From assembly GCF_024585165.1 (NCBI RefSeq), contig NZ_CP029008.1, positions 2,542,001-2,606,000 of the forward strand: a DNA stretch of 64,000 bases. Direction: 5' to 3'. This document shows, piece after piece, positions 47,764 to 58,804 of the stretch. Each line of letters starts with the position of its first letter. The stretch's first letter is position 1. The translations under genes were made by a program, and so were the position numbers. Below the pieces are notes generated by a model, which searched no databases, was not told the origin of the DNA, and saw only the letters and a list, made by a program, of their open reading frames with translations. The stretch comes from Bradyrhizobium sp. WBOS07. Its GTDB lineage: Bacteria > Pseudomonadota > Alphaproteobacteria > Rhizobiales > Xanthobacteraceae.

Positions 47764-49035
47764 TCAGGCGCTGGCGTTCTCGACGGCGCGATCGGACCGA
47801 TCGGCGTAGATGTAGAGCGGACGCGCCGTGCCTTCCACGACCTCGCGGGAGATCACGACCTCCTCCACACCTTCCAGGCCCGGCAGGTCGAACATGGTCT
47901 CGAGCAGGATCGCTTCGAGGATCGAACGCAGGCCGCGCGCGCCGGTCTTGCGCTCGATCGCCTTGCGGGCGACCGCGCCAAGCGCCTCGTCGGCGAAGGT
48001 CAGCTCGATGTTCTCCATCTCGAATAGCCGCTGGTACTGTTTCACCAGCGCGTTCTTCGGCTCGGTGAGGATCTTCTTCAGCGAGGTCTCGTCGAGATCC
48101 TCGAGCGTCGCCACGACCGGAAGACGGCCGACGAACTCGGGGATGAGGCCGTACTTCAGCAGGTCCTCAGGCTCGACGTGACGGAAGATCTCGCCGGTCC
48201 GGCGGTCTTCCGGCGCCATCACCTGGGCCGCGAAACCGATCGAGGTTGACCGTCCGCGCGCGGAGATGATCTTCTCCAGGCCCGCGAACGCGCCGCCGCA
48301 GATGAACAGGATGTTGGTGGTATCCACCTGCAGGAACTCCTGCTGCGGATGCTTGCGGCCGCCCTGCGGGGGAACCGACGCCACCGTGCCTTCCATGATC
48401 TTCAGCAGCGCCTGCTGCACGCCCTCACCCGACACGTCGCGCGTGATCGAGGGATTGTCGGACTTACGGCTGATCTTGTCGATTTCGTCGATGTAGACGA
48501 TGCCGCGCTGGGCCCGCTCGACATTGTAGTCGGCAGCCTGGAGCAGCTTCAGGATGATGTTCTCGACGTCCTCACCGACATAGCCGGCCTCGGTCAGCGT
48601 CGTCGCATCCGCCATGGTGAACGGCACGTCCAGGATACGGGCGAGCGTCTGCGCGAGCAGCGTCTTGCCCGAACCGGTCGGACCGATCAGCAGGATGTTC
48701 GACTTCGCGAGCTCGACATCGTTGTGCTTGGTCTGGTGGTTGAGGCGCTTGTAGTGATTGTGCACCGCGACCGACAGCACCTTCTTCGCATGGCTCTGGC
48801 CGATCACGTAGTCGTCCAGGACCTTGCAGATTTCCTTCGGCGTCGGAATGCCGTCGCGCGACTTGACCAGCGAGGATTTGTTCTCCTCGCGGATGATGTC
48901 CATGCAGAGCTCGACGCACTCGTCGCAGATGAAGACCGTGGGACCCGCGATCAGTTTGCGGACTTCGTGCTGGCTCTTGCCGCAGAACGAGCAATATAGC
49001 GTGTTCTTGGAGTCGCTCGTGCCGACCTTACTCAT
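47764..49035 (-). CDS. clpX: ATP-dependent Clp protease, ATPase subunit ClpX
   Basis: 423 residues. The N-terminal zinc-binding domain (C15, C18, C37, C40) is followed by an AAA+ domain with Walker A GPTGSGKT (118-125), Walker B YIDEID and the pore/IGF-type loops. It unfolds tagged proteins and feeds them to ClpP. The gene order tig-clpP-clpX-lon is the usual one in proteobacteria. Confidence 0.97.
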   Translation of the reverse strand: MSKVGTSDSKNTLYCSFCGKSQHEVRKLIAGPTVFICDECVELCMDIIREENKSSLVKSRDGIPTPKEICKVLDDYVIGQSHAKKVLSVAVHNHYKRLNHQTKHNDVELAKSNILLIGPTGSGKTLLAQTLARILDVPFTMADATTLTEAGYVGEDVENIILKLLQAADYNVERAQRGIVYIDEIDKISRKSDNPSITRDVSGEGVQQALLKIMEGTVASVPPQGGRKHPQQEFLQVDTTNILFICGGAFAGLEKIISARGRSTSIGFAAQVMAPEDRRTGEIFRHVEPEDLLKYGLIPEFVGRLPVVATLEDLDETSLKKILTEPKNALVKQYQRLFEMENIELTFADEALGAVARKAIERKTGARGLRSILEAILLETMFDLPGLEGVEEVVISREVVEGTARPLYIYADRSDRAVENASA

Positions 49036-49492
49036 TCATGTCTCCGTCCGCGGTTCGATCCCGTTCCGCTCGATCGCTTCATTCCGACACGATGGTCGGC
49101 ATGAAGCTTAAGTAGAGCAAATTCCGTACCAAAAAAGACCCTACGCATTACATCCCGTGCGAATCACGGTCGTTCGATTCCCCGCGATCATAGCCGATCA
49201 ATCGTAGCCAACCATGCTGTCACCCGACTATCAAGAATTCGCTAATCGGGGGTCGCCGGCTACCCGTGACAATACCGTGATTTCCGGTCTTGGCATGGGC
49301 GAAGTGACCGAAATCACCACGGCGTTGCTGGATTGCCACGAAAAACAGGCACGAAAGCGGAACCTTCTGCCTGTCGCAGGGCGGAAAAACGCATTTTGCA
49401 GCGCGCATATGCGTCCATAGCGTGAACGCCACCTGAAGGCGACAGGCGATCTCCTCAGGGGTTGCCGAGGGATCGCCGTCACCCCGGTAGTG
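49036..49492. other. 457-bp gap between clpP and clpX
   Basis: No gene is supported. Short frames on both strands lack motifs. The clpX promoter should lie here, but no clear sigma-70 or RpoH consensus was found, so clpX may depend partly on read-through from clpP. Confidence 0.45.
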
Positions 49493-50128
49493 TTACTGTG
49501 TCTTCGCCGGCGCGGCTTCCTCGGCGCGCTTGTCGATGACCTTGTCGACCAGGCCGAACTCCTTGGCGTCGTTCGCCGTCAGGAACTTGTCGCGTTCCAG
49601 CGCATCCTCGATCGACTTGTAGGTCTGGCCGGTGTGCTTCACGTAGATCTCGTTGAGCCGCTTCTTCAGGTTCAGGATTTCCTGGGCGTGCAGCATGATG
49701 TCGGTGGCCTGGCCCTGGAAGCCGCCGGAGGGCTGGTGCACCATGATGCGCGCGTTCGGCAGCGAGAAGCGCATGTCCTTCTCGCCGGCGCAGAGCAGCA
49801 GCGAGCCCATCGAGGCGGCCTGCCCCGTGCACAGCGTCGAGACCGGCGGGCGGATGAACTGCATGGTGTCGTAGATCGCAAGGCCCGACGTCACCACGCC
49901 GCCCGGCGAGTTGATGTACATCGAGATTTCCTTCTTCGGATTTTCCGCTTCGAGGAAGAGGAGCTGCGCGACGATCAGCGTCGACATGCCGTCCTCGACC
50001 GGGCCGGTCACGAAGATGATGCGCTCCTTGAGGAGGCGCGAGAAGATGTCGTAGGCGCGCTCGCCACGGTTGGTCTGCTCGACCACCATGGGCACGAGGT
50101 TCATGTAGGTTTCAACCGGATCGCGCAT
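49493..50128 (-). CDS. clpP: ATP-dependent Clp protease proteolytic subunit
   Basis: 211 residues. The catalytic triad Ser106 ([10 protein letters not shown]), His131 (IMVHQPSGG) and Asp180 (LERD) is intact, with the usual YINSPGG near residue 71. It forms the tetradecameric chamber that degrades proteins unfolded by ClpX/ClpA. An RpoH-like heat-shock promoter lies about 120 bases upstream. Confidence 0.97.
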   Translation of the reverse strand: MRDPVETYMNLVPMVVEQTNRGERAYDIFSRLLKERIIFVTGPVEDGMSTLIVAQLLFLEAENPKKEISMYINSPGGVVTSGLAIYDTMQFIRPPVSTLCTGQAASMGSLLLCAGEKDMRFSLPNARIMVHQPSGGFQGQATDIMLHAQEILNLKKRLNEIYVKHTGQTYKSIEDALERDKFLTANDAKEFGLVDKVIDKRAEEAAPAKTQ

Positions 50129-50247
50129 GAGTCACCTAGGGTTTTCGGAGACGGCCATCGCCGGGCAAGGCTTGCCAGCTGGAACTGCCGGAAGGGCGAA
50201 TGGACGTCCTGTGATGCAGGAACTTGGTAGGGTAGAAGGCGTACCGA

Positions 50248-50276
50248 CAGATATAGCCCAATTCGCTTCTGACAAG
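50248..50276 (-). promoter_or_regulatory. clpP: RpoH-type (heat-shock) promoter for clpP
   Basis: Reading leftwards, CTTGTCA (50270-50276), a 12-base spacer, then GCTATATCTG (50248-50257). The alphaproteobacterial RpoH -10 consensus is CYTATNTNNG (nine of ten match) and the spacing equals that of classic groE promoters. Confidence 0.65.
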
Positions 50277-50332
50277 TGCGGCGCGCATTAAGGCTTAATC
50301 CGTCGGGCAGTTGAAGCTGATTCGCACAAAGA

Positions 50333-50362
50333 GGCCCAGCCGGCCATCTGGCTAGCTGGGCC
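50333..50362 (-). terminator. tig: terminator-like hairpin after tig
   Basis: GGCCCAGC (50333-50340) pairs with GCTGGGCC (50355-50362). On the minus strand TCTTTGTG follows, giving a short T-rich tail about 140 bases beyond the tig stop. Confidence 0.55.
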
Positions 50363-50439
50363 CCTTCGCTGATCATCCTTAACAGATGGCTGTTTCAGAG
50401 CCCCATCCCGATGACGTCGGAACGGGACTCTGGGTTTGG

Positions 50440-50491
50440 TTTTGACGCGTTTTCTCGACGCGAACCGGTGTCCACTTCGCTTGAAAACGCT
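50440..50491. repeat. dispersed repeat near the tig 3' end
   Basis: The stretch TTTTGACGCGTTTTCTCGAC followed by GCGAACCGGTGTCCACTTCG and CTTGAAAACGC is a unit I know to be scattered between genes in Bradyrhizobium and Rhodopseudomonas. It has GCGTTTTC/GAAAACGC inverted ends and is related in style to the palindrome at 3061. Confidence 0.75.
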
Positions 50492-50500
50492 TTGGAGCCC

Positions 50501-51862
50501 TCAGGCCGCAGTCTTTTCCGCCTCGTCGTCCTTGTAGAGATCCTCGCGCGAGACCTTCTTCTCGGTCACGTTGGCGAGCTCGAGGATGAAGTCGACGACC
50601 TTGTCCTCATAGATCGGTGCACGGAGCTGGGCCAACGCCTGGGCGTTGCTGCGGTAATAGTCCCAGACCTCCTTCTCGCGGCCCGGCATCGAGCGCGCGC
50701 GCTCGATCACGGCGCGGCCGACCTCGTCATCCGTCACGGTGATCTTGTTCTTCTCGCCGATCTCGGAGAGCACAAGGCCAAGCCGCACGCGGCGGTCGGC
50801 GATCTTGCGGTACTCTTCCTGGGCCTTGTCTTCAGTGGTGTCCTCGTCGGCGAAGGTCTTGCCGGCGGAGGCCATCTCGGCCTTGACCGAGTTCCACATC
50901 AGATTGAACTCTTCGTCCACCAGCGAGGGCGGCGCCTCGAAGCGATGCGCTTCGTCGAGCCGGTCGAGCAAGGCGCGCTTGACGCGCTGGCGCGTCGCGG
51001 TCGCGAACTCGGCAACCAGACGCTCGCGCGCGGCTTCCTTCAGCTTGTCCAGCGATTCCAGGCCAAGCGTCTTGGCGAACTCGTCGTCGATCGCAACGTC
51101 CTGCGGCGCCTCGATCAAGGTCGCGGTGGTCTCGAACTCGGCCGGCTGGCCGGCGAGCTTGTCACTCATATAGTTCTGCGGGAACGACACCTTCAGCGTG
51201 CGGGTCTCGCCGGCGCCGATGCCGATCAGCTGCTCCTCGAAGCCCGGGATGAAGGTGTTGGAGCCGATCGCGACCTGGATGCCCTCGCCGGTGCCGCCCT
51301 CGAAGACTTCGCCGTTGATGGTGCCCTTGAAGTTGATGGTGACGCGGTCGCCGGATTCGGCCTTGGCGCCCTCGGCCTTCGCGGCATAGGTACGGTTGCT
51401 GTCGGCGATGCGCTTGATCGCCTCGTTGACGTCGGCCTCGGTGACTTCGGCGACGGGCTTCTCGACCTCGAAGGTCTTGAAGTCGGCGAGCGCGATCGCC
51501 GGCACCACCTCGATCGCGACCGTGTAGGTCAGATCGGTCTTGCCGCTCAGCAGCTCCTCGACCTCGGCCTGCTCGCTCGGCATGGTGATCTTCGGCTCGG
51601 TCGCAAGGCGGAAGCCGCGCTCGGAGAACAGCTGCGTGTTGGTGTCGCGGATGGTCTGGTCGATGGTCTCGGCCATCACCGAGCGGCCGTAGACCTTCTT
51701 CAGGTGCGAGACCGGTACCTTGCCGGGACGGAAGCCGTTGATGCGGACCTTGTCCTTGAGGTCGACGAGCTTGGCGCCGGCCTTGGCGTCGAGATCAGAC
51801 GCGGGAACGCTGATCTTGAACTCGTGCTTCAAACCTTCCGAGAGGGTCTCTGTGACCTGCAT
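50501..51862 (-). CDS. tig: trigger factor (ribosome-associated chaperone)
   Basis: 453 residues. N-terminal ribosome-binding domain with GFRPGKVP (43-50), a central FKBP-like peptidyl-prolyl isomerase domain ([10 protein letters not shown] to about residue 245) and a helical C-terminal chaperone domain. It binds nascent chains at the ribosome exit. The ATG at 51862 starts the conserved MQVTET; the open frame beyond it overlaps the tRNA. Confidence 0.96.
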   Translation of the reverse strand: MQVTETLSEGLKHEFKISVPASDLDAKAGAKLVDLKDKVRINGFRPGKVPVSHLKKVYGRSVMAETIDQTIRDTNTQLFSERGFRLATEPKITMPSEQAEVEELLSGKTDLTYTVAIEVVPAIALADFKTFEVEKPVAEVTEADVNEAIKRIADSNRTYAAKAEGAKAESGDRVTINFKGTINGEVFEGGTGEGIQVAIGSNTFIPGFEEQLIGIGAGETRTLKVSFPQNYMSDKLAGQPAEFETTATLIEAPQDVAIDDEFAKTLGLESLDKLKEAARERLVAEFATATRQRVKRALLDRLDEAHRFEAPPSLVDEEFNLMWNSVKAEMASAGKTFADEDTTEDKAQEEYRKIADRRVRLGLVLSEIGEKNKITVTDDEVGRAVIERARSMPGREKEVWDYYRSNAQALAQLRAPIYEDKVVDFILELANVTEKKVSREDLYKDDEAEKTAA

Positions 51863-52034
51863 GGCGTCCAATCTTCTTCTCGTTCGGTCCCGGCGCGCAT
51901 GCGTCGGGACGCTGTCATTAATCGATCCGGCGCGAGGCAAACCCTCGACGCCGGTGCTGCATCGGACCGGCTTCAGCGGACAGACATCCGCGCGAAAGCA
52001 GGCCCTCGTAATCCGTGCAAACGCGATAAGCGCT

Positions 52035-52119
52035 TGGTGCGGGCGGAGGGACTCGAACCCCCACAACTTTCGTCACTGGAACCTAAATCCAGCGCGTCTA
52101 CCAGTTCCGCCACGCCCGC
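52035..52119 (-). tRNA. tRNA-Leu (TAG)
   Basis: 85 bases with a long variable arm and an encoded CCA. The acceptor GCGGGCG/CGCCCGC is perfect; the anticodon stem CTGGA/TCCAG encloses loop TTTAGGT, giving anticodon TAG (reads CUA-type Leu codons). Confidence 0.97.
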
Positions 52120-52273
52120 GTGAAGTTGCATCAAGACCGGCCGCGATGCCGCGGGCGGCCGGGCTTATAGCATGTGCCTGACTGTTCGCAGCAAAAAAAT
52201 GGTCTGATGGAGGCAGGCTTCAAGTAGGCACGATGGCTGGACTTATCCAGCACGGCGTGGTCCGGATTGCCGC

Positions 52274-53578
52274 ATGAAACCGCGGATCTTTGACCCCAAT
52301 CGGCGCGAGGTTCTGGCCGGGCTTGGCGCCTCCGCGGCCGCTTTGATCGCAGGCGGAGCAACCCCGCCAGTGACTGCCCAGCTTGCCCTCCAGGCTAGGG
52401 CGTCAACGCTGGCTCTCAGATCGGGGCAGCCGGCCACACCGGTCTGGGAGCTCGCCGCCGTCAGCCATCTCCGGGACGTCCGGCTCAAGCGCGGCGACCG
52501 CTGAGAAGTGGTGTTTCGAAACGACCTTGCTGTGCCGCTTGCGCCAGTCTGGTACGGCCTCAATGGTCCCGTTCCGGCCGATCCGCTGCGGGGACGCGCG
52601 CCCGCGCCCCCGAACGCGGTCGAAACATCAATTATTTCAATACCTCATGCCGGGACCTTGCTGGCCGACTTCCGCCTGTTCGAGGACGGCTTGAAGCAGC
52701 CGGCACGCCCGCTCGCGATCGTCGCGGCCGAGACCAGCCCGGCCGTCGTCGACCGTGACGAGGTGCTCTTGATCGAGGAATGGCGCCTGCGCCCCGATGG
52801 CACCGCCGTCCCGCCGGGCCAGGACCCGAAGGACGCGACGCCGGCCTATACGATCAATGGTCAGACTTCATTCGAACTCTCAGCCCAGGTCCACCAACGG
52901 CTGCGGCTGCGCTTTATCAACGGCTCGCAACGCACTGTTCTGGCTATCAAACTGGAAAGCCACGACGTCCGCGTGCTGGCCTTGGACGGACAGCCCGCCG
53001 AGCCGTTTTCGGCGCGCAACGGCGCCCTGGTGCTGGCGCCCGGCGCACGCGCCGACGCCGTCGTGGATGCGGCTGCATCAGCCCAGTTCCTGCTGCACGA
53101 CGGCAAGGCGGCGCACCGGGTCGGCAGCCTCAAGATCTCAGACCAGCTGGCGCGGCGCGTTCCGCTGGCGCCGCCGCAGCCGCTCGCTCCGAACGACCTG
53201 CCCGAGAAGCTCGATCTGAAAGGCGCCCTGCGGTTCGATGTCGCGCCCGGCGCCGCCAATGCCGGCTGGGCCCGGCCGGCGAACTTCTCCACGGCTTCCG
53301 CACCCGCCTTCAGGGCCAGAACCGGCCGCACCGTCGTGCTGGCCCTGAGCAACCCCGGCGCTGTCACCAACGTGTTCCACCTGCACGGCCATCCCTTCCG
53401 CCTGCTCGACAGGCTCGACGACGGCTGGAAGCCCTATTGGCTCGACACGCTCGCGATCGAGCCCGGCAAGACCGAGCGCGTCGCCTTCGCGGCGACGGCG
53501 CCCGGCCGATGGTTGCTCGAATCCGTCGCCACCGACTGGGCCGCGCCGCGGCTAGTGCGCTGGTACGCCGTGGAGTGA
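52274..53578 (+). pseudogene. multicopper-oxidase-like gene interrupted by one in-frame stop
   Basis: A 434-codon frame with a single TGA at 52502-52504. The upstream part (76 residues) has a Tat-like signal (NRREVLAGLGA) and ends LKRGDR; the same frame resumes at once with EVVFRNDLAVPLAPVWYG and continues 356 residues to 53578. This is a cupredoxin/multicopper-oxidase layout. Only one copper-type motif (FHLHGH) remains; the usual HWHG is VWYG, and the final HCH motif is absent (RWLLESVATDW). So even the intact ancestor probably lacked copper oxidase activity. The downstream half could be re-initiated from GTG 52508 but would lack the signal. A sequencing error is also possible. Confidence 0.75.
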
Positions 53579-53582
53579 ACGC

Positions 53583-55082
53583 TCAGTACTCCACCCCCAG
53601 CGCGGAGTAGATTCGCCGGTGCACCGCCGGCAGCGTCTCGGTGAGATCCTCCGCGATCAGTCCCGGCCCGGCTTCGCTTGCCGCCTCGCCATGCATCCAG
53701 ACGCCCATGCTCGCGGCCTCGAACGCCGGCACGCCCTGGGCCAACAGGCCTGCGATGATGCCGGACAGCACGTCACCGGCGCCGGCGGTGGCGAGCCAGG
53801 GCGGCGCGTTGGCGGCGATGGTGGCGCGGCCGTCGGGGGCAGCGATCGTGGTGTCGGGCCCCTTCAGCAGCACGACGGCGCCGGACCGCTCGGCGGCGGC
53901 GCGCACTCGCTCCAGCTTGGAACGGCCCGGGAACTTGTTGCTGAGGTCCGAGAACAGGCGTGGAAACTCGCCTTCGTGCGGTGTCAGCACCACGGCATTG
54001 TCCTGTGAGGACTTGATCGATTCGAACAGGCGCTCGGGGGTCGCGGCAAAGCTGGTCAACGCATCGGCATCGAGCACCAGATGGCGCTGCGCGCTCAGCG
54101 CGGTATGGACGAGATCGCAGGTGCGCTCACCGATGCCCGCGCCGGGACCGATGATGCAGGTGCCGTAGCGCTTGTCGGCGAGCAGCTCGCCGAATTCGAC
54201 GACGGTGTCGACGGGGCGAACCATCACCGCAGTCAGCGCCGCCGCGTTGATCGCGAGCGTATCGCGCGGGCTCGCCAGCGTCACCAGGCCCGCCCCTGCC
54301 CGCAGCGCGCCCCGCGCGGCGAGCCGCGCGGCCCCGGTCGCGGCCGCATCGCCGGAGACTGCCAGCACGTGCCCGCGCGCGTATTTGTGGCCGTCGATGC
54401 GCGGCAGCGGAAAGGCGGCGCCCCAGACCTCCGGACTGTTCTCGAAGGTCTGCGGGGCGATCTCGTCCAGCACCTGCGCGTCGATGCCGATGTCGGCGAC
54501 GCGCACGCGGCCGCAATGCATCCGGCCCGGCAGCAGCAAATGCGCCGGCTTCTTGCGGAAGAAGGTGACGGTCTCGGTGGCGTTTACCGCAGCGCCCATT
54601 ACGGCCGCGCTGGTGCCGTTGATGCCGCTCGGCAGGTCGACCGCGAGCACCGGGGCACCGTTGGCGTTGATCGCCTCGATCATCGCGCGCGCCTCGCCAT
54701 CGACGGGGCGGCTGAGTCCCGCACCGAACAGCGCATCGATGATCAGCGCAGGCCTTCCGATCGCCTGCGGATTGAACGGGAGCACCGGGTGCTTCCAGCC
54801 GCGCGCGGCGGAGGCGGCATCGCCCTGGAGCTGGTCGCGCTCGCACATCGGGATCACCGAGACCTCGCGGCCCTGGGCGGCGAGCTCGGCGGCTGCGACA
54901 AAGCCGTCACCGCCATTGTTGCCGGGACCGGCCACGATCAGGATCGGCCCCTCCTCCACCAGTGCCTGGGCGGCCTCGGCGACCGCCTGGCCCGCGCTCA
55001 GCATCAGCTTGAAACCGGGCGTGCCGGCCGCGATGGTGAGCTGGTCCGCGCGCTGCATTTCGGCGTTGCTCAGAACTTCCAT
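53583..55082 (-). CDS. nnr: bifunctional NAD(P)H-hydrate epimerase / ADP-dependent dehydratase
   Basis: 499 residues. The N-terminal YjeF epimerase domain (IVAGPGNNGGDGFVAA, VDLPSGINGTSA) is fused to the C-terminal ribokinase-like dehydratase domain (KYARGHVLAVSGD, VLTPHEGEFPRLF, TAGAGDVLSGIIAGLLAQG). It repairs hydrated NADH/NADPH. The fusion is the common bacterial form. It is transcribed divergently from glnB. Confidence 0.95.
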   Translation of the reverse strand: MEVLSNAEMQRADQLTIAAGTPGFKLMLSAGQAVAEAAQALVEEGPILIVAGPGNNGGDGFVAAAELAAQGREVSVIPMCERDQLQGDAASAARGWKHPVLPFNPQAIGRPALIIDALFGAGLSRPVDGEARAMIEAINANGAPVLAVDLPSGINGTSAAVMGAAVNATETVTFFRKKPAHLLLPGRMHCGRVRVADIGIDAQVLDEIAPQTFENSPEVWGAAFPLPRIDGHKYARGHVLAVSGDAAATGAARLAARGALRAGAGLVTLASPRDTLAINAAALTAVMVRPVDTVVEFGELLADKRYGTCIIGPGAGIGERTCDLVHTALSAQRHLVLDADALTSFAATPERLFESIKSSQDNAVVLTPHEGEFPRLFSDLSNKFPGRSKLERVRAAAERSGAVVLLKGPDTTIAAPDGRATIAANAPPWLATAGAGDVLSGIIAGLLAQGVPAFEAASMGVWMHGEAASEAGPGLIAEDLTETLPAVHRRIYSALGVEY

Positions 55083-55276
55083 GCCACTTCCCTAGTACAA
55101 TCGCCTTTTCAGCAGGCACCTTCGGCGCGGATGCGACGTGGGGAACAACGATCTGCACACATATTGAACCGTTTGCCTATTTCGTAGTCTTCGGTATTTT
55201 GTGCAAGTCGGCGCCACCATTCAGAGATGCTCGTTAAAAGGCTGATAACGCTCCAATAATCAGGGCATTTGCAACT

Positions 55277-55292
55277 TGGCATAGACCCTGCT
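55277..55292 (+). promoter_or_regulatory. glnB: sigma-54 promoter of glnB
   Basis: TTGGCATAGACCCTGCTT: the GG at 55278-55279 and the GC at 55290-55291 are separated by exactly 10 bases, the invariant -24/-12 spacing, with good flanking bases. The start point would fall about 160 bases before the glnB GTG. Bradyrhizobium glnB is known to be NtrC-regulated, which fits. I did not find a convincing full NtrC site. The remaining 379-bp gap to nnr holds no gene. Confidence 0.75.
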
Positions 55293-55440
55293 TTCGAGGA
55301 AGCCGCTTCGGTTCGTCGTGCTCACTGGCATTTTCAGGGTGTCGCCGGCCGTTGGTGCCGGACAGGTCAGGACTTCCGGCATAGCGAAGACAAGATCGTG
55401 CGTTAGAGAAGCGCATCCTGACGAAGACGTTGCGATTTGA

Positions 55441-55800
<360 letters not shown>

Positions 55801-55951
55801 GCCGGGTGCTATCCCGAATTTTGCGACACTCCGACTAGAATGAAGGCTGCTTCGGCGGCCTGATTTCGTTTGTGCGGTCGCGCAAAACTCGCCCTCAGCG
55901 AGAACAATTTGCTCATCTGGAAACCGACCCGCAGAGCCAAAAGGGGTATGC

Positions 55952-57361
55952 ATGAAGACCGCCAAAGACGTCCTGAAATCGATCAAGGACAACGACGTCA
56001 AGTACGTCGACCTGCGCTTCACCGATCCGCGCGGCAAGTGGCAGCATGTGACGTTCGACGTCAGCATGATCGATGAAGACATCTTCGCCGAAGGGACGAT
56101 GTTCGACGGCTCCTCGATCGCCGGCTGGAAGGCGATCAACGAGTCCGACATGTGCCTGATGCCCGACCCGGTCACCGCGACGATCGACCCGTTCTTCGCC
56201 GAGACCACCATGGTCATCACCTGCGACGTGCTCGAGCCGACCACCGGCGAGCCCTACAACCGCGACCCCCGCGGCATCGCCAAGAAGGCCGAGGCCATGG
56301 TGAAGTCGATGGGCGTGGGCGACAGCGTGTTCGTCGGCCCCGAAGCCGAGTTCTTCGTGTTCGACGACGTGCGCTATTCCGCCGAGCCCTACAAGACCGG
56401 TTTCCGGCTCGACTCCTCGGAGCTGCCGACCAATTCCGACACCGAATATGAAGGCGGCAATCTCGGTCACCGCATCCGCACCAAGGGCGGCTACTTCCCC
56501 GTTCCGCCGCAGGATTCGGTGCAGGACATGCGCTCGGAGATGCTCGGCGCCATGGCCAAGATGGGCGTCAAGGTCGAGAAGCATCACCACGAGGTCGCTT
56601 CCGCCCAGCACGAGCTCGGCATGAAGTTCGACACGCTGACGCTGATGGCCGACCACATGCAGATCTACAAGTACTGCATCCACCAGGTCGCGCACATCTA
56701 CGGCAAGACCGCCACCTTCATGCCGAAGCCGATCTTCGGCGACAACGGCTCGGGCATGCACGTGCACCAGTCGATCTGGAAGGACGGCAAGCCGGTGTTC
56801 GCCGGCAACAAATATGCCGACCTGTCGGAGACCTGCCTGCACTACATCGGCGGCATCATCAAGCACGCCAAGGCGATCAACGCCTTCACCAACCCTTCGA
56901 CCAACTCCTACAAGCGTCTGGTCCCGGGCTATGAGGCTCCCGTGCTGCTCGCCTATTCCGCGCGCAACCGCTCGGCCTCCTGCCGCATCCCCTACACCGC
57001 TTCGCCCAAGGCCAAGCGCGTCGAGGTGCGCTTCCCCGATCCGATGGCCAATCCCTATCTCGGCTTCGCCGCGATGCTGATGGCCGGCCTCGACGGCATC
57101 AAGAACAAGATCGATCCGGGTCCGGCGATGGACAAGGACCTCTACGACCTGCCGAAGGAAGAGCTGAAGCAGATCCCGACGGTGTGCGGCTCGCTTCGCG
57201 AGGCGCTCGAGAACCTCGACAAGGACCGCGGCTTCCTCAAGGCCGGCGGCGTGTTCGACGACGACTTCATCGACGCCTATATCGAGCTGAAGATGACCGA
57301 GGTCGCCCGCTTCGAGATGACCCCGCATCCGGTCGAGTTCGAGATGTACTATTCGGGCTAA
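55952..57361 (+). CDS. glnA: glutamine synthetase type I
   Basis: 469 residues. ATP-dependent formation of glutamine from glutamate and ammonia; dodecameric. Motifs are [45 protein letters not shown] and the adenylylation site Tyr398 (DLYDLPKEE). The intact Tyr implies control by GlnE. It follows glnB as in other rhizobia and ends at a strong hairpin. Confidence 0.97.
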   Translation: MKTAKDVLKSIKDNDVKYVDLRFTDPRGKWQHVTFDVSMIDEDIFAEGTMFDGSSIAGWKAINESDMCLMPDPVTATIDPFFAETTMVITCDVLEPTTGEPYNRDPRGIAKKAEAMVKSMGVGDSVFVGPEAEFFVFDDVRYSAEPYKTGFRLDSSELPTNSDTEYEGGNLGHRIRTKGGYFPVPPQDSVQDMRSEMLGAMAKMGVKVEKHHHEVASAQHELGMKFDTLTLMADHMQIYKYCIHQVAHIYGKTATFMPKPIFGDNGSGMHVHQSIWKDGKPVFAGNKYADLSETCLHYIGGIIKHAKAINAFTNPSTNSYKRLVPGYEAPVLLAYSARNRSASCRIPYTASPKAKRVEVRFPDPMANPYLGFAAMLMAGLDGIKNKIDPGPAMDKDLYDLPKEELKQIPTVCGSLREALENLDKDRGFLKAGGVFDDDFIDAYIELKMTEVARFEMTPHPVEFEMYYSG

Positions 57362-57386
57362 GCGGCCCGAACTGTCCGCGACAAGC

Positions 57387-57416
57387 AAAAGGCGCTTCCG
57401 AAAGGGAGCGCCTTTT
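57387..57416 (+). terminator. glnA: rho-independent terminator after glnA
   Basis: AAAAGGCGCT...AGCGCCTTTT stem, extended by TCC/GGG with a wobble pair, and a TTTTCGTTT tail, starting 25 bases after the glnA stop. Confidence 0.88.
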
Positions 57417-57641
57417 CGTTTCAGCGACATTGAACTCAGGCACGAGCTGAAGCCGGACGCTCGGCTGGCGCGCCTGCGCTTCGTCCGCGTCGCAGCCGTG
57501 CAGCTCGCATCTCGGACGCGTCAGCTTTCGTTCTGCATCTGACTCCACTTCGTTCTCAAAGAACAAATCAGAGCCGCAAAAATCAGGGCGGACCAATTCC
57601 TACCGATTGGTTTACTCGAAACACATGGCGCAGTCCCGTAG

Positions 57642-57669
57642 GGCGGATTAGCCGAAGGCGTAATCCGCC
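57642..57669. repeat. small palindromic repeat
   Basis: GGCGGATTA and TAATCCGCC arms surround GCCGAAGGCG. This hairpin unit is commonly scattered in Bradyrhizobium genomes. The rest of the 575-bp gap between glnA and the cyclase shows no gene. Confidence 0.75.
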
Positions 57670-57936
57670 GACTGTTCGCAACGCTCACGCAGATTCGCCA
57701 AAGTCACCGCCGCTGCTGCGATCTCCTGCCCAATCCCGAGGAAACAACCCTGCCTCGGCGAGTAGGTAGCCTGTTCAACCGGCCCCGGTACAACTGCACA
57801 TCATCGCAGCCCGGTGAAGCAATCGCAGATCGCGAGCAACCGAGCCACGGCGATGGCGCGCAAGCGTCGTTGCCGGCTTCCCGCCGACGGACTACGATGC
57901 AGGGGACTAACTTCGGGCGATCGAACGAGAAGTTAG

Positions 57937-58740
57937 ATGTCGGACCCCAGGGACAAACAGGATCGCAACGCATTCTGGCAGCAGATGCTGTCCGGCGAGC
58001 ACCCCTCACTCCGTCGCGGCCGCGCGGTGATGCGCATGCTGTCGCCGACCGCGGACAAACGCTGCCGGCTCTGTTGCGTGGGTTTCGACGGCTTCACCGC
58101 GCCGGCCTTGCGGCTTGCGGGCTTTCGGCCGTGGCGGCGCAATCCGCACATCTGCGAGCAGTGCGAGACGGTGCTCGCCAAGGAGCGCGGCGGCGCCGAG
58201 ATCGAGATCGCGATGCTCTATGCCGACGTGCGCGGATCGACCGAGCTGGCTGCGCGCATCGGTCCAACCGGCTTTGCCGCGCTGATGCAGCGCTTCTTCC
58301 GGGTGGCGACCGACGTGTTCGCCGAGACCAATGCCGTGGTCGACAAGATGGTCGGCGACGAGGTGATCGGAATTTTTCCTCCCGGTATTTCAGGCAGCGA
58401 CTACCGTCGGCTCGCGGTCAAGGCCGGGCTTGCGCTTCTGCGCGCGACCGGACATGACGATCCCGCGGGCCCGTGGCTGTCCATCGGCGTCGGCGTGCAC
58501 GCCGGCAAGACCTTTGTCGGCTCGATCGGCGTGGAGGACGGCAACTACCAGTTTGCCGCGCTCGGAGACCCCATGAACTTCTGCGCGCGGCTGGTGGCAG
58601 CGGCAAAAGGCGGCGAGATGGTCGTCAGCCCGGCGGTCTGGGACGACGCATCGACGGGCATTTCGGCCGAGCAGCGCAGCTTGCGTCTCAAGGGTTACGC
58701 CGATCCGACCAAAGCCTATGTCGCAACGCTCTCGCATTGA
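57937..58740 (+). CDS. class III adenylate/guanylate cyclase with N-terminal Cys4 motif
   Basis: 267 residues. The N-terminal region has two Cys-x2-Cys pairs (C43/C46 and C73/C76) that could bind zinc or an Fe-S cluster. The C-terminal catalytic domain keeps metal Asp97 (YADVRGST), the K137-x3-D141 pair (DKMVGDE) and the DPMNFCAR Asn/Arg pair, so it should be active. It makes cAMP or cGMP in the cytoplasm; which one is not certain. Single gene without a partner. Confidence 0.88.
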   Translation: MSDPRDKQDRNAFWQQMLSGEHPSLRRGRAVMRMLSPTADKRCRLCCVGFDGFTAPALRLAGFRPWRRNPHICEQCETVLAKERGGAEIEIAMLYADVRGSTELAARIGPTGFAALMQRFFRVATDVFAETNAVVDKMVGDEVIGIFPPGISGSDYRRLAVKAGLALLRATGHDDPAGPWLSIGVGVHAGKTFVGSIGVEDGNYQFAALGDPMNFCARLVAAAKGGEMVVSPAVWDDASTGISAEQRSLRLKGYADPTKAYVATLSH

Positions 58741-58804
58741 TGTCCAGCCCGCAGGATACCCCAAACACGCGAGGCGTCGGGCAAAACACCCGGGTCAAGC
58801 CCTC

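Noticed and set aside
52502..52504. TGA in the multicopper-oxidase-like frame read as selenocysteine
   Set aside because: No SECIS-like hairpin was seen just downstream and the position is not a redox residue in the family; a nonsense change or error is simpler.
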